This document shows, piece by piece, positions 54,104 to 62,948 of a DNA stretch of 64,000 nt (within the stretch, counting starts at the first letter, position 1; each line of letters starts with the position of its first letter). Origin of the DNA: an uncultured Pseudomonadales bacterium (GTDB taxonomy: Bacteria > Pseudomonadota > Gammaproteobacteria > Pseudomonadales > Azotimanducaceae). Location: contig OY282430.1 in the NCBI GenBank assembly GCA_958296025.1, forward strand, positions 1,550,001 through 1,614,000. The letters are read 5' to 3'. A program made the translations under genes and the position numbers. The notes beneath the pieces were generated by a model. That model was not told where the DNA came from and ran no database searches. It was given only the letters and a program-made list of their open reading frames with translations.

Positions 54104-54934
54104 ATGCCATTAGTTTTCGCCGGGGTTTGCAGCCATGCGCCGGGCATCACCGGCCGGGCGGAGCGGGCGGACCCTGAACTGCGGGAGGACTTTTACGCGG
54201 CCATGCGCCGCTTGGGCGGCGAGATTCGCGCCGCCCGCCCGGATGCGCTGGTGATTGTCGCCGCCGAGCATTTCGCCAACTTCTTCATGAACAACATGCC
54301 GGCCTACTGCATGGGCATGGCGGAGCGCTACGAGGGCCCCATTGAGGACCCGGAGTGGCTGGGCATCGCGCCGCGCACCTATCCCGGGGCGCCGGCTCTG
54401 TCCCGGCGCCTGATCGAGCGCATCATGGTCCGCATCGACCTCGCCTACGCGGAGGAATGGCAATTCGACCACGGCATCATGGTGCCGCTGCACTTTCTGC
54501 TGCCGGAGGCGGACTTGCCGGTGATTCCGGTCAACATCAACTGCCAAGGCCCGCCGCTCACTCCGCTGTCAAGGGCCTACGAATTCGGCCGGGCGCTGCG
54601 CGAGGCCTGCGACGCTGTGCAGGAGCGCATCGCCGTGGTGGGCACTGGCGGCATCTCCCATTGGCCGGCCACGCCGGACTCCGGCAAGATCAACGAGGCT
54701 TGGGACCGGGACTTCCTAGACCGCTGGCTGGCCAACGACCCTGTGCGCCTGACTGCTTACACAGACGCGGAAACTTGGCGGGAAGCAGGGCAGGGCGGCT
54801 TCGAGATACGCACCTTCATCGCCGTGGCCGGCGCCGCCGAGGGCAACCTGGGGGAACTCTACTTCTACGCCCCCATCCCCATCTTCGCCGTCGGCTGCAC
54901 GGTGGCGCGGCTGCGCATCCAAATTCCTCCTTAG
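54104..54934 (+). CDS. LigB-type catalytic subunit of class III extradiol dioxygenase
   Basis: A 276-residue non-heme iron(II) dioxygenase that cleaves a catechol ring next to its hydroxyls. Candidate iron ligands and base are His in AGVCSHAPG, His in AAEHFANFF, His in FDHGIMVPLHFL and Glu or His in GGISHWPATP. With LigA (53597) it forms a protocatechuate 4,5-dioxygenase-like enzyme; the substrate in this cluster may be homoprotocatechuate. The ATG at 54104 has GGGAGC upstream. A 192-bp, relatively AT-rich gap separates it from LigA. Confidence 0.88.
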   Translation: MPLVFAGVCSHAPGITGRAERADPELREDFYAAMRRLGGEIRAARPDALVIVAAEHFANFFMNNMPAYCMGMAERYEGPIEDPEWLGIAPRTYPGAPALSRRLIERIMVRIDLAYAEEWQFDHGIMVPLHFLLPEADLPVIPVNINCQGPPLTPLSRAYEFGRALREACDAVQERIAVVGTGGISHWPATPDSGKINEAWDRDFLDRWLANDPVRLTAYTDAETWREAGQGGFEIRTFIAVAGAAEGNLGELYFYAPIPIFAVGCTVARLRIQIPP

Positions 54935-54981
54935 CTGCGGATGGAATTGGCGTCCGTTTTTTTGGCGACGCAGACCGAGAT

Positions 54982-55839
54982 CTAAAACTCGTCCTGAACC
55001 TCGTTGCGCAGCAAGCCGATGCCCGGTGCCTCCACCTCCACCAGGTCGCCGGGGCAGAGGTAACGGGGCGGCTTGAAGCGGGCACCGGCGCCGGTGGGGG
55101 TGCCGGTGGCGATCAGGTCGCCGGGCGCTAGGCGCATGAAGGTGGACACATAGCTGATTAGGCGCTCGAAGGGGAAGAATAGGTTGTCGGTGCGGTCGTC
55201 TTGGCGCACTTCGCCGTTGACCCGGGTGATGACGCGGAGTTGGTTGAATTCCGGCACTGCATCCGTGGTCGCGATCCAAGGGCCGACGGCGCCGGAGTGC
55301 TCGAAGTTCTTGCCGGGGGTGACGTTGAACCTGGAATGGCGCAGCCAGTCCCGAACGGAGCCTTCGTTCATTAGGGTAAGGCCGGCCACATGGCTGCGGG
55401 CCTCCGCTTCGGGGATGCGCCGCCCGCCGCGCCCGATGACCATCACGATTTCCCCTTCGTAGTCCAACTGCTCGGATTCCGGCGGGCGCAAAACGGGTTG
55501 CAAGTGCCCGGTCAGGGACTCCCTAGTGCGCAGGAAAACGCTGGGATGGTCCGGGGCCGGGGCGGCCTCCTCGTACTCCTCGTTGCGGTTGCCGTAGTTG
55601 ATGCCGATGCAGATGATCTTCTCCGCATCCGGCACCGGCGGCAGCCAAGTGATGTCCTCCAGCGAATGGTCGGGTGCCGCCGCCAAGGCCAGCCGCCGCG
55701 CCTCATCTACGGCCCCGGCCTGCATTAGAGCCTTCAGACCGCCAATACCCGGTAGCAAAGCGCCGAGATCGACAACTCCGCCATCCACCACAGCGCCAAA
55801 ACTGATGCGCTCCCCATGCCTGTAGGTCAGCAATCGCAT
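54982..55839 (-). CDS. Fumarylacetoacetate hydrolase-family protein (HpaG-like)
   Basis: A 285-residue FAH-fold protein: ICIGINYGNRNEE, the metal-binding Glu/Asp set in YEGEIVMVIGRGGR and TGTPTGAGA near the end, with LTLMNEGSVRDW in the middle. In homoprotocatechuate breakdown HpaG isomerises and decarboxylates the cleavage product; the cluster suggests that role, though FAH proteins also hydrolyse acylpyruvates. It is on the opposite strand from hpaE-ligAB, convergent with LigB. Confidence 0.85.
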   Translation of the reverse strand: MRLLTYRHGERISFGAVVDGGVVDLGALLPGIGGLKALMQAGAVDEARRLALAAAPDHSLEDITWLPPVPDAEKIICIGINYGNRNEEYEEAAPAPDHPSVFLRTRESLTGHLQPVLRPPESEQLDYEGEIVMVIGRGGRRIPEAEARSHVAGLTLMNEGSVRDWLRHSRFNVTPGKNFEHSGAVGPWIATTDAVPEFNQLRVITRVNGEVRQDDRTDNLFFPFERLISYVSTFMRLAPGDLIATGTPTGAGARFKPPRYLCPGDLVEVEAPGIGLLRNEVQDEF

Positions 55840-56394
55840 GAGCGGATTATAGGCCGTGCGCACCTTGTGCAGGCTTGGCCTGCTTCTGTTTGTTGAAGCC
55901 CTCTCCTGCTGCTTCGTGCGGAGAGACGGTGGACAAGATCCGCAGGAGCGGCGGACCGAAGGTGATGCACGACAACGGGATGTCGCTAGTGCCGCCTACG
56001 ACCTGCTGCGTTAAGCTGCACGAATTCCGGGAACGGACGCCAACGGTGCAGTGCAGTTGAAGCCCTGGCTTAAGGAGGCGCGTGAACTAGGTGCCGAATT
56101 CGGCCGAGCGGAGGTCGGGGACCTCCAGATTGGAGAACTCCTTTCGAACGCGCCACTGGACGAAGATGGTGCATGGCCATGCAGCGCAGTCAATCGCATC
56201 GCCGAGTCCTACGAGCACGATGCGGGGTGCGAAGACAGACGAGCCATATTGGATCAGCGCTTGAACACCTGAGGCTAGCGCCCGCTTGCTTGCAGATAGC
56301 ATGTGCGCGGACAAGGACGGTGCCGGTCGATCGACGGGACTGCTCGAAAAAGAAGAAAACGGTTTCGGAGCGTAGGTGACGAATAGGGTGAGGG
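55840..56394. other. Intergenic region between HpaG-like gene and higB (555 bp)
   Basis: Short frames exist on both strands (for example 56051-56272 plus, 56087-56314 minus), but none shows a recognisable domain, consistent codon bias or a good ribosome site. Promoters for the divergent HpaG-like gene and for higB must lie here. It could hold remains of accessory DNA. Confidence 0.4.
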
Positions 56395-56670
56395 ATGAAG
56401 TTCAAGCACAAAGGGCTGCAGGCGCTGTTCGAGAAGGGCGACAGCCGTCGCGTGGCGGCCGATCTGGTTCAGCGCGTAAGGCACATTCTACTGCTGCTGG
56501 ACGCCGCTCAGTCGCCTTCCAGCATCGATTCGCGCCCTGGATTTCGCCTCCACCGGCTTAAGGGGGACCGGACGGGGCAATGGAGCATGAGCGTTTCGGC
56601 AAACTGGCGAATCGTCTTTCGCTTCGTAGATGGCGAAGCAGTGGACATCGACTTGATTGATTATCATTGA
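56395..56670 (+). CDS. higB: HigB-type (RelE superfamily) toxin
   Basis: A 91-residue ribosome-dependent mRNA interferase family member: KGLQALFEKGDSRRVAADLV near the N-terminus, GFRLHRLKGDRTGQWSMSVS and NWRIVFRFVDGEAVDIDLIDYH at the C-terminus, with the basic and aromatic residues typical of HigB. GGGTGAGGG precedes the ATG. The antitoxin-like gene is convergent and overlaps its last seven bases, instead of following on the same strand. Confidence 0.88.
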   Translation: MKFKHKGLQALFEKGDSRRVAADLVQRVRHILLLLDAAQSPSSIDSRPGFRLHRLKGDRTGQWSMSVSANWRIVFRFVDGEAVDIDLIDYH

Positions 56671-56957
56671 GCCGCACGATCCGTGCGCAGCTCCGCCACG
56701 GGCCAAGCTGCTGCGCGTCGGCGGCGTTCTTGCGCTAGGTCATAGATGGCTTGGAGCCTCATCCAAGTGTTGGCGTCGCTCCAACCAAGCTCTTCTAAGG
56801 ACAGCGCGATGGCTGGCGTGATTGCCTGCTTGCCGTTCAATAACCTAGACAGCGTAGTTCGCGACAGGCCGAGGCGTTCGGCGCACTCGGCCACCGTCCA
56901 ACCCATCGCTTCGATATCGTAGCGGAGGCCGCCGCCTGGGTGGGGTGGGTTTTTCAT
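56664..56957 (-). CDS. higA: HigA-type antitoxin (XRE family)
   Basis: A 97-residue helix-turn-helix protein: PHPGGGLRYDIEAMGWTVAE, CAERLGLSRTTLSRLLNGKQ (recognition helix) and ITPAIALSLEELGWSDANTW, the HigA pattern. The ATG at 56957 has CAGGAG seven bases upstream. It would neutralise HigB and repress its own promoter. Because it is on the opposite strand from higB, the two cannot share a transcript, and their 3' ends overlap. Confidence 0.88.
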   Translation of the reverse strand: MKNPPHPGGGLRYDIEAMGWTVAECAERLGLSRTTLSRLLNGKQAITPAIALSLEELGWSDANTWMRLQAIYDLAQERRRRAAAWPVAELRTDRAAQ

Positions 56958-57125
56958 CTCGCTCCTGTGGGGTGCAGAGGACATTGATGTTGCGCATTGA
57001 TTCTCACTCGGGTTGGCGACATCCTACACCGAAAAGCGGCCTTGCGGTGGCATCCGGGACTTCGGCCTCAACGCAAGCCAGCATCTCCAATAGCTAGAGC
57101 AGGTCGCTGGAGAGGTGGATGCGTT

Positions 57126-57881
57126 TCAATCCACAAGCTGACGCACTTGGGCGGGTGTCGGGCCGCCGGGCAGAAACAGCACCACGGCGTCATCGAAGCC
57201 GGCGTCCGCGAACCGATCAAGACGGGCCTTAAACTCCCCCAAGTCGGTTCCTGGCGGCGCCAGAATGGTGGACACCACCGCCCGTTTGCCGCCGGCTTGC
57301 CGGTAGGTTTCCAAACCAGAGACGAGTTGATCGGTTGGGCTGTGCATGGAGGACGCAATCCAGCCGTCGAATTCGCGGGCGGCCCGCTCCACGCCCTTTT
57401 TCCAAGTGCCCAGAAAGAGCGGCGGCCCGCCTTCAACGGCCGGCCAAGGCGACAGGGCGTTGTCGCCGAGGGCGCCGGTTGTGAAAATCTCCTTAAGATC
57501 TTCAACCACGGAGGCAAAGTGCGCAAAGCGGTTGTCAAAGCTGCGGTCAAGGGCGGCGAAGTCCTTGGCGGTGGAGCCAACGCCCAAGCCAAGAATGAGC
57601 CGATTGCCGCAAATCTGCTGCAGGGAGAGCACTCGGTGGGCTAGGTCCAGCGGCTGGTACAAGGGCGCCTGCACCACGGCGGTGCCAATCTCCACCCTCT
57701 CCGCCGCCGTGGCTGCTGCGGCCAAGGCCACGAAAGGGTCGGTCATCATGAATCCCCGGCCGATGGCTTGCGCGGACCAAAGGCTTACAAACCCTTCGCC
57801 AGCCAGGGTTCTGGCCTGTTCCACAAGAAAATTAGCGCCGACGTTCGGCAACACCGGCCCCAATAGGGCGCCGAGTCTCAT
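57126..57881 (-). CDS. LLM-class flavin-dependent oxidoreductase
   Basis: A 251-residue protein of the luciferase-like monooxygenase/F420-reductase fold: GFVSLWSAQAIGRGF, IGTAVVQAPLYQPL, LILGLGVGST and PPLFLGTWKKGVERAA, with the C-terminal VVSTILAPPGTDL. The cofactor could be FMN or F420; F420 is less usual in gammaproteobacteria. It is shorter than typical members (~300). The ATG at 57881 gives MRLGALLGP, the usual start. Divergent from the epoxide hydrolase-like gene. Confidence 0.82.
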   Translation of the reverse strand: MRLGALLGPVLPNVGANFLVEQARTLAGEGFVSLWSAQAIGRGFMMTDPFVALAAAATAAERVEIGTAVVQAPLYQPLDLAHRVLSLQQICGNRLILGLGVGSTAKDFAALDRSFDNRFAHFASVVEDLKEIFTTGALGDNALSPWPAVEGGPPLFLGTWKKGVERAAREFDGWIASSMHSPTDQLVSGLETYRQAGGKRAVVSTILAPPGTDLGEFKARLDRFADAGFDDAVVLFLPGGPTPAQVRQLVD

Positions 57882-58122
57882 AGGTGGGCCTCCTGTTTTT
57901 GCCAACTTCCCTTGGGCGAACCAAGCTGCCTACGCCACTGCGCCTTGCCCTACGCCGGCCAGTAGGTTCACCCCCGCCGTCAGCCGCCGCCGCGCCGAGG
58001 CTGACTTGCTTCCCACAGCGGTAGGTCAACAATCACATGGGCTGATTGTAGCCCAAGATGCGCACACCGCGTTTAGGGCGTGCTCTGCTATAGTTCGCCC
58101 GTCGGTGACGGGGAGAAGACTG

Positions 58123-59121
58123 ATGGGCATCAATAAGGCCATGAAGACGGCGCAGGCCTTGTTGGTGGGCTTTGCGGTCACCGCTTCGGTGTTCGCCGCC
58201 GGAGACTTGAGGGAGCGCGTGGAGCATAAGTACGCGAACAGCGACGGTGTGCGCATCCACTATGCGATGGTGGGAGATGGTCCGTTGGTGGTGATGCTGC
58301 ACGGCTTCCCGGACTTTTGGTACTCATGGCGCAAGCAGATGAGGGCGCTCGAAGGAGACTTTCGAGTCGCGGCGCTCGATTTGCGCGGCTACAACCGCAG
58401 CGACAAACCGCAAGGCGTGCGGGAGTATGAAATGCCGAAGTTGGTGGGCGATGTCGCCGCAGTGATTGCAGCGGAGGGCGAGGATTCCGCTGTCGTCGTC
58501 GGGCACGACTGGGGTGGTGCCATCGCTTGGAACGTCGCCATGTTCCGGCCCGACTTGGTTGCGGCGCTTGTCATCCTGAATCTGCCGCACCCGGCTGGCC
58601 TGGCCCGGGAGTTGATGACCAATCCACAGCAGCAGCGCAACAGCCAATACGCGAGGGACTTCCAAAAGCCCGACGCCCACGAAGCGCTCACCGCGGAGGG
58701 ACTGGCGTTTTGGGTAACGGATGAGGAGGCCCGCGCTCAATACGTCACGGCGTTCGAGCGTTCGGATTTTGCGGCGATGCTGAACTACTACAAGGCCAAC
58801 TATCCACGCACCCCGCCGGAGGAGTTGGACGCACCTGAAGCCTCAGCGGCGCCCGACGCATCCCAACGGGCTTCCGCAGCGCCGGAACCGCCCGCGGCGT
58901 CCGCAGCCCTGTCGGATTTTCCGAAGGTGCAATGCCCGGTGCTGATGTTCCACGGGCTGGACGATCAGGCGCTGCTGCCCGGCGGACTGAACGGCACTTG
59001 GGACTGGGTGGAAAAGGACTTCACCTTGGTGACCATTCCCGGCGCAGGCCACTTTGTGCAGCAGGACGCGAGCGATCTGGTCTCGGCAACGATGGTCGAT
59101 TGGCTGCGCCGCCGGCCCTAG
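58123..59121 (+). CDS. Secreted epoxide hydrolase-like alpha/beta hydrolase
   Basis: A 332-residue protein with an N-terminal signal (AQALLVGFAVTASVFAAG) and an epoxide hydrolase-type core: oxyanion HGFPDFWYSW, nucleophile-elbow GHDWGGAIAWN, acid in GLDDQALLPG and His in GAGHFVQQD. An Ala/Pro/Glu-rich insertion (residues ~245-272) lies between cap and core. Aspartate as nucleophile favours epoxide or haloalkane hydrolysis. GGGAGAAG lies upstream of ATG 58123; a much longer open frame from 57346 runs antisense to the LLM gene and is rejected. Confidence 0.85.
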   Translation: MGINKAMKTAQALLVGFAVTASVFAAGDLRERVEHKYANSDGVRIHYAMVGDGPLVVMLHGFPDFWYSWRKQMRALEGDFRVAALDLRGYNRSDKPQGVREYEMPKLVGDVAAVIAAEGEDSAVVVGHDWGGAIAWNVAMFRPDLVAALVILNLPHPAGLARELMTNPQQQRNSQYARDFQKPDAHEALTAEGLAFWVTDEEARAQYVTAFERSDFAAMLNYYKANYPRTPPEELDAPEASAAPDASQRASAAPEPPAASAALSDFPKVQCPVLMFHGLDDQALLPGGLNGTWDWVEKDFTLVTIPGAGHFVQQDASDLVSATMVDWLRRRP

Positions 59122-60731
59122 CGCTCTTTACCGATCAACACGCCTGGATTCAGGATGCCGTTCGGGTCGAGCCGCCCCTTCGCCGCTTTCAGCACCTCGG
59201 CGAAGAGTTCGGGCCGTTGCCGATCCCAGCCGGGCCGATGCATTCGCCCGACCGCATGGTGATGGGTCACGGTGCCGCCGGCGTCCACCACCGCGGCGGT
59301 CGCCTCGTCCTTGATGGTTTGCCATTGCGCCGCCTCGCCGCCTAGGGCCGCGGGGCCGCTCCAGCTGTAGTAGGGCGCGGGGCCGTCGGGATAGACGTGC
59401 GTGAAGCGGCAGGAGAGCGTTGCGCCCTTGCCCAAGGTGTCGCGCAGCACCTTGCCCACGCGCTCGCGCACCGTCGCGTCGAACGCCGGCCAGCGGTCCC
59501 AAGTGATGGCGGTCTCGAAGGTGTCGCTTAACATGCCGAGGCCGTTGCGCAGGCCGGCGTTGACGCCGATGAAGGCGTTGCGCCAGGCGCCGACCGCCCC
59601 CTCCCGGCCGGTCGCTTTGCCGTCGCCGTCGTCAATGCGGATGTTGTCGTCGTCGATTTGCCCGCCGTGGTCGCGCGCGATGGCCGCCGCTTCGCGGATG
59701 TTTGCGCCTTGCGGCGCGTCGGCGGACTCGAAGCCGATGATGAGCAGCGCCTGTTGGCCGGAAAGCCCGGCGCTTGCGCCCGCCTCCACCGGGTCCAGAA
59801 TGCGCAGGTTGGCCGGCCACAGCTTTGCCTGAACCACGGCCCGCACCGCATCGCAACCGGAGTGCCAGTCCGCAAAGACCACGCCGGCGGTGGCGCGGAA
59901 GCGCGGCCGTTTCTGCAGCCGCAGCCAGCATTCGCTGATGACGCCAAGGATGCCCTCGGAACCGATCACCAGACGGTCCGGGCTCGGCCCCGCGCCGCTG
60001 CCCGGCAGGCGTCGCGTCTCCATCCATCCGGCGGGGGACAGCATGCGGGTGGCCTCCACGAAGTCGTCAATGTGGGTGTGGTTGGTCGCGTAGTGGCCGC
60101 CGGAGCGGGTCGCCACCCAACCGCCCACGGTGGACCACGGGAAGCTCTGCGGAAAGTGGCGCAGGGTGAGGCTCAGGGGGCGCAGCGCCGCTTCGAGGTC
60201 CGGCCCCAGAATGCCGGCTTGGAAGCGCCCGGCGCGGGATGTCTGGTCGATTTCCAGCACCGCGTTCAGGTTGTCCAAGTCCACCGTCACGGCGCCGTCG
60301 TTGCCGACCGGCGCATTGACGCCCCAGACCACGGAGGTGCCGCCGCCATAGGGCGTCGTCACCAAGCGCTGTGCATCGCACCAAGCGAGCACGGCCTCCA
60401 GTTCATCCTCCGTGCGCGGATGGGCGACGGCGTCGGGCGGATTGTGGAACTGGCCCCGCGCCGCGGCCAGCAGCTCGACGCTGTGCCCCCCGTAGGTGTG
60501 GGTGACGCGCTCGGCGTGATCGGTGCTGATGAAGGCAGCAAACTTCCCTGGCACCTCAATGCGGCTTGCCGGCAACTCGATGTCTTCGATTCGGGGAATA
60601 ACCGGCGGCGTCACTTCCCGCCCCAAGCGCTTGGACGCCTTCCTTGCCGCGGCGGTTCGCTCCGCCTGCGTCGGTTCGTCCGAAACGTAACCCCAAGTCC
60701 AAAAACTGCGACGTTCCGCTCGTGCGGCCAT
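59118..60731 (-). CDS. FAD-binding oxidase of the alkyl-DHAP synthase type
   Basis: A 537-residue FAD/FMN oxidase resembling alkyldihydroxyacetonephosphate synthase (VAO family). It has the FAD pyrophosphate loop TTPYGGGTSVVWG, WSTVGGWVATRSGGHYATNHTHIDDF and SEGILGVISECWLRL, and the C-terminal histidine cluster TVTHHHAVGRMH that matches the AGPS active-site triple His. AGPS makes ether lipids in eukaryotes and some bacteria; bacterial homologues may be D-lactate or 2-hydroxyacid oxidases instead. Tail-to-tail overlap of four bases with the hydrolase gene. Confidence 0.83.
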   Translation of the reverse strand: MAARAERRSFWTWGYVSDEPTQAERTAAARKASKRLGREVTPPVIPRIEDIELPASRIEVPGKFAAFISTDHAERVTHTYGGHSVELLAAARGQFHNPPDAVAHPRTEDELEAVLAWCDAQRLVTTPYGGGTSVVWGVNAPVGNDGAVTVDLDNLNAVLEIDQTSRAGRFQAGILGPDLEAALRPLSLTLRHFPQSFPWSTVGGWVATRSGGHYATNHTHIDDFVEATRMLSPAGWMETRRLPGSGAGPSPDRLVIGSEGILGVISECWLRLQKRPRFRATAGVVFADWHSGCDAVRAVVQAKLWPANLRILDPVEAGASAGLSGQQALLIIGFESADAPQGANIREAAAIARDHGGQIDDDNIRIDDGDGKATGREGAVGAWRNAFIGVNAGLRNGLGMLSDTFETAITWDRWPAFDATVRERVGKVLRDTLGKGATLSCRFTHVYPDGPAPYYSWSGPAALGGEAAQWQTIKDEATAAVVDAGGTVTHHHAVGRMHRPGWDRQRPELFAEVLKAAKGRLDPNGILNPGVLIGKER

Positions 60732-60976
60732 TTCTTCCTTCCGGGACTGGCAATCGGACCGGGTAGGCTACCATGCGGCGGGGTGTTGCGGTGTCGGTCG
60801 CTGGCCGGATCAAAGACCCTGTGCTCGCCAATCTTGCAGAAATCCAATCCCAAAACCCCACAGCGCAACTCTCTGAGGGAGTAGGTGTCCTTGGGGGCCA
60901 CGGGCGCCCATGCTAGTGTTCGCGTTTCGGGCGATCAGCCGCCCTTCGCTACACACCCGTTGATGCAGGCAAAGCC

Positions 60977-61711
60977 ATGATCGCCGCTTTGAGGATGATC
61001 GCCCGGCCCTTGGTGGAGGGGCTGCGGGACCTTGCGCCCATCATTTTGGTCATCGTCTTCTTTCAGGTGGTGGTGCTGCAGCAGCCCTTCCCGAACTTGG
61101 CCGAAGTGTTGGTGGGGTTGGTTTGTGTGGTGGTCGGTCTGACCCTATTCATTCAGGGGTTGGAGATGGGCCTGTTTCCCTTAGGTGAGACCATGGCCCA
61201 TGCCTTCGCCCGCAAGGGCAGCCTGACGGCCCTGTTCGCCTTCGCTTTCAGCTTGGGTTTCGGCACCACGGTGGCGGAGCCGGCGTTGATCGCGGTGGCC
61301 GCCGAAGCCGCCCAAGTGGCCGCCGAGGCCGGGCACATTGCCGCCAACGACACGGCGCGGCAGGCTTACGCCTTCAACCTGCGCATGGTGGTGGCGCTGT
61401 CGGTGGGGGTGGCCATCGTGCTGGGGGTGCTGCGCATCGTCAAGGGCTGGCCGATTCACGTCTTCATCATTTCCGGCTATGTTCTGGTCACCCTCATGAC
61501 GGCCTTTGCGCCCGAGGAGATCATCGGCGTGGCCTACGACAGCGGCGGCGTCACCACCAGCACCATCACGGTGCCCTTGGTCACGGCCTTGGGGGTGGGC
61601 TTGGCCCATTCCATCCGCGGGCGCAACCCCTTGATCGACGGCTTCGGCCTGATCGCCTTCGCCAGCCTGACGCCGATGATCTTCGTGCTGATTTACGGCA
61701 TGGCGGCCTGA
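60977..61711 (+). CDS. DUF1538 membrane protein, first subunit
   Basis: A 244-residue protein with about seven hydrophobic segments ([63 protein letters not shown], and others). Two signatures are shared with the next gene: [15 protein letters not shown] and [23 protein letters not shown]1538 proteins are uncharacterised integral membrane proteins thought to form transporters. The stop overlaps the next start (TGATG). It is the first gene of a four-gene operon. Confidence 0.9.
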   Translation: MIAALRMIARPLVEGLRDLAPIILVIVFFQVVVLQQPFPNLAEVLVGLVCVVVGLTLFIQGLEMGLFPLGETMAHAFARKGSLTALFAFAFSLGFGTTVAEPALIAVAAEAAQVAAEAGHIAANDTARQAYAFNLRMVVALSVGVAIVLGVLRIVKGWPIHVFIISGYVLVTLMTAFAPEEIIGVAYDSGGVTTSTITVPLVTALGVGLAHSIRGRNPLIDGFGLIAFASLTPMIFVLIYGMAA

Positions 61712-62496
61712 TGGGGGAGTTTTTCGCCTCGGTGGCGGACACCGCCGCCAGCACGTTGTTCGACGTGATGCCCATTGTTGCTGTTTTGTTGGTGTTCCAG
61801 ATTTTTGTGCTGCGCCGCAAGCTGCCCAACCTGCGCCGCATTCTGGTTGGGTTCGCGCTGGTGTTGGCGGGCCTGACGCTGTTCCTGATCGGCCTGGAGG
61901 AGGCCCTGTTTCCCATCGGCGAAACCATGGCTCGGCAGCTGACCTCGCCAGCCGCCATAGGCGTGGAGCGGCTGGCTGACGGTGTGCAGTGGCAGGACTA
62001 TCTGCTGGTCTATGCCTTCGCCGCCGCCATCGGCTTCGCCACCACGGTGGCGGAGCCCTCGTTGATCGCAGTGGCACTGAAGGCGCAAGCCGTGTCCGCC
62101 GGAGCGATTCATGCTTGGGGGCTGCGCATCGCCGTGGCGGTGGGGGTGGCGGCGGGGGTCGCCTTGGGCTGCTTCCGCATCGTCACCGGCACGCCCTTGC
62201 CTTGGTACATCATGGCGGCCTACGCCGTGGTCATCTTGCAGACCTTCCGTTCCAGCCGCAGCATCATTCCCCTAGCCTACGACAGTGGCGGCGTCACCAC
62301 CTCCACCGTCACCGTGCCGGTGGTGGCGGCCTTGGGCCTCGGGCTGGCCGCCACAGTGCCTGGGCGCGACCCCTTGATCGATGGCTTCGGCCTGATCGCC
62401 TTCGCCAGCGTGTTTCCCATCATGTCGGTGCTTGGATACGCTATGATTGCCCATCGCATCCACCCCGGCCGCAGGGCCAAGGGCAAAGGGGCTTAA
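61711..62496 (+). CDS. DUF1538 membrane protein, second subunit
   Basis: A 261-residue homologue of the preceding gene with the same topology and motifs ([50 protein letters not shown]). The two probably form a heteromeric inner-membrane channel or transporter. In other genomes DUF1538 occurs as a tandem pair or as one fused protein. The conserved Asp-Ser-Gly-Gly-Val-Thr-Thr segment is a candidate ion-binding site, by inference. Confidence 0.9.
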   Translation: MGEFFASVADTAASTLFDVMPIVAVLLVFQIFVLRRKLPNLRRILVGFALVLAGLTLFLIGLEEALFPIGETMARQLTSPAAIGVERLADGVQWQDYLLVYAFAAAIGFATTVAEPSLIAVALKAQAVSAGAIHAWGLRIAVAVGVAAGVALGCFRIVTGTPLPWYIMAAYAVVILQTFRSSRSIIPLAYDSGGVTTSTVTVPVVAALGLGLAATVPGRDPLIDGFGLIAFASVFPIMSVLGYAMIAHRIHPGRRAKGKGA

Positions 62497-62597
62497 TCCG
62501 TTCTTGAACGCGAGGAAGCTGAATCAATGAGCAGAGTGTTTTGCTGCGCCGCCGCCATCTGTTGGCTCGAAGCCACGCCTCGCTGGGGGCCTGCGCC

Positions 62598-62948
62598 ATG
62601 AAACTGAAGCTGATCGCCGTCTTCGCCAGCAGCGACAAGACCGAGCTCATCATCCAAACCGCCCGGGAGGCCGGGGCCACCGGCGCCACCGTCATCAGCA
62701 GCGGGCGCGGCGAGGGGCTGAAGCCGGCCAAGACCTTTCTCGGTCTGGACCTCGCCGCCTCCTGCGATTTGCTGCTGTTCATCGTGGCGGAGAACAGGGC
62801 TAGGGAGATTTTGGAGCGCATCCATGACGCCGCCCAGTTCGAGCACGAGTCCGGGGCCGGCATCGCCTTCCAACTGAGCATTGAAGACGCCGTGGGCCTA
62901 AACTCCCAAATGGACACCATCCTTGCAGAAATCGAGGACGTGATATGA
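62598..62948 (+). CDS. P-II-like nitrogen regulatory family protein
   Basis: A 116-residue ferredoxin-like-fold protein: MKLKLIAVFASSDKTELII, AREAGATGATVISSGRGEG (T-loop base region) and FIVAENRAREILERI followed by an HESGAGIAFQLSIEDAVGL C-terminus. The uridylylated T-loop tyrosine of GlnB is not evident, so it belongs to the wider PII-like group that binds nucleotides and gates a neighbouring transporter. The ATG at 62598 starts at the conserved core. It overlaps the CBS gene by four bases. Confidence 0.82.
   Translation: MKLKLIAVFASSDKTELIIQTAREAGATGATVISSGRGEGLKPAKTFLGLDLAASCDLLLFIVAENRAREILERIHDAAQFEHESGAGIAFQLSIEDAVGLNSQMDTILAEIEDVI

Noticed and set aside
53817-54113. A 98-codon frame filling the LigA-LigB gap
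   Set aside because: Begins inside ligA in another frame; no homology or ribosome site, and LigB starts before it ends.
55875-56314. Small genes in the HpaG-higB gap
   Set aside because: Overlapping short frames on both strands without ribosome sites, domains or consistent codon use.
57346-58122. Long N-terminal extension of the epoxide hydrolase-like frame
   Set aside because: It runs antisense to the LLM oxidoreductase; a ribosome site and signal peptide place the start at 58123.
59658-60884. A 408-codon plus-strand frame over the FAD oxidase gene
   Set aside because: Antisense shadow; no domain and no ribosome site.
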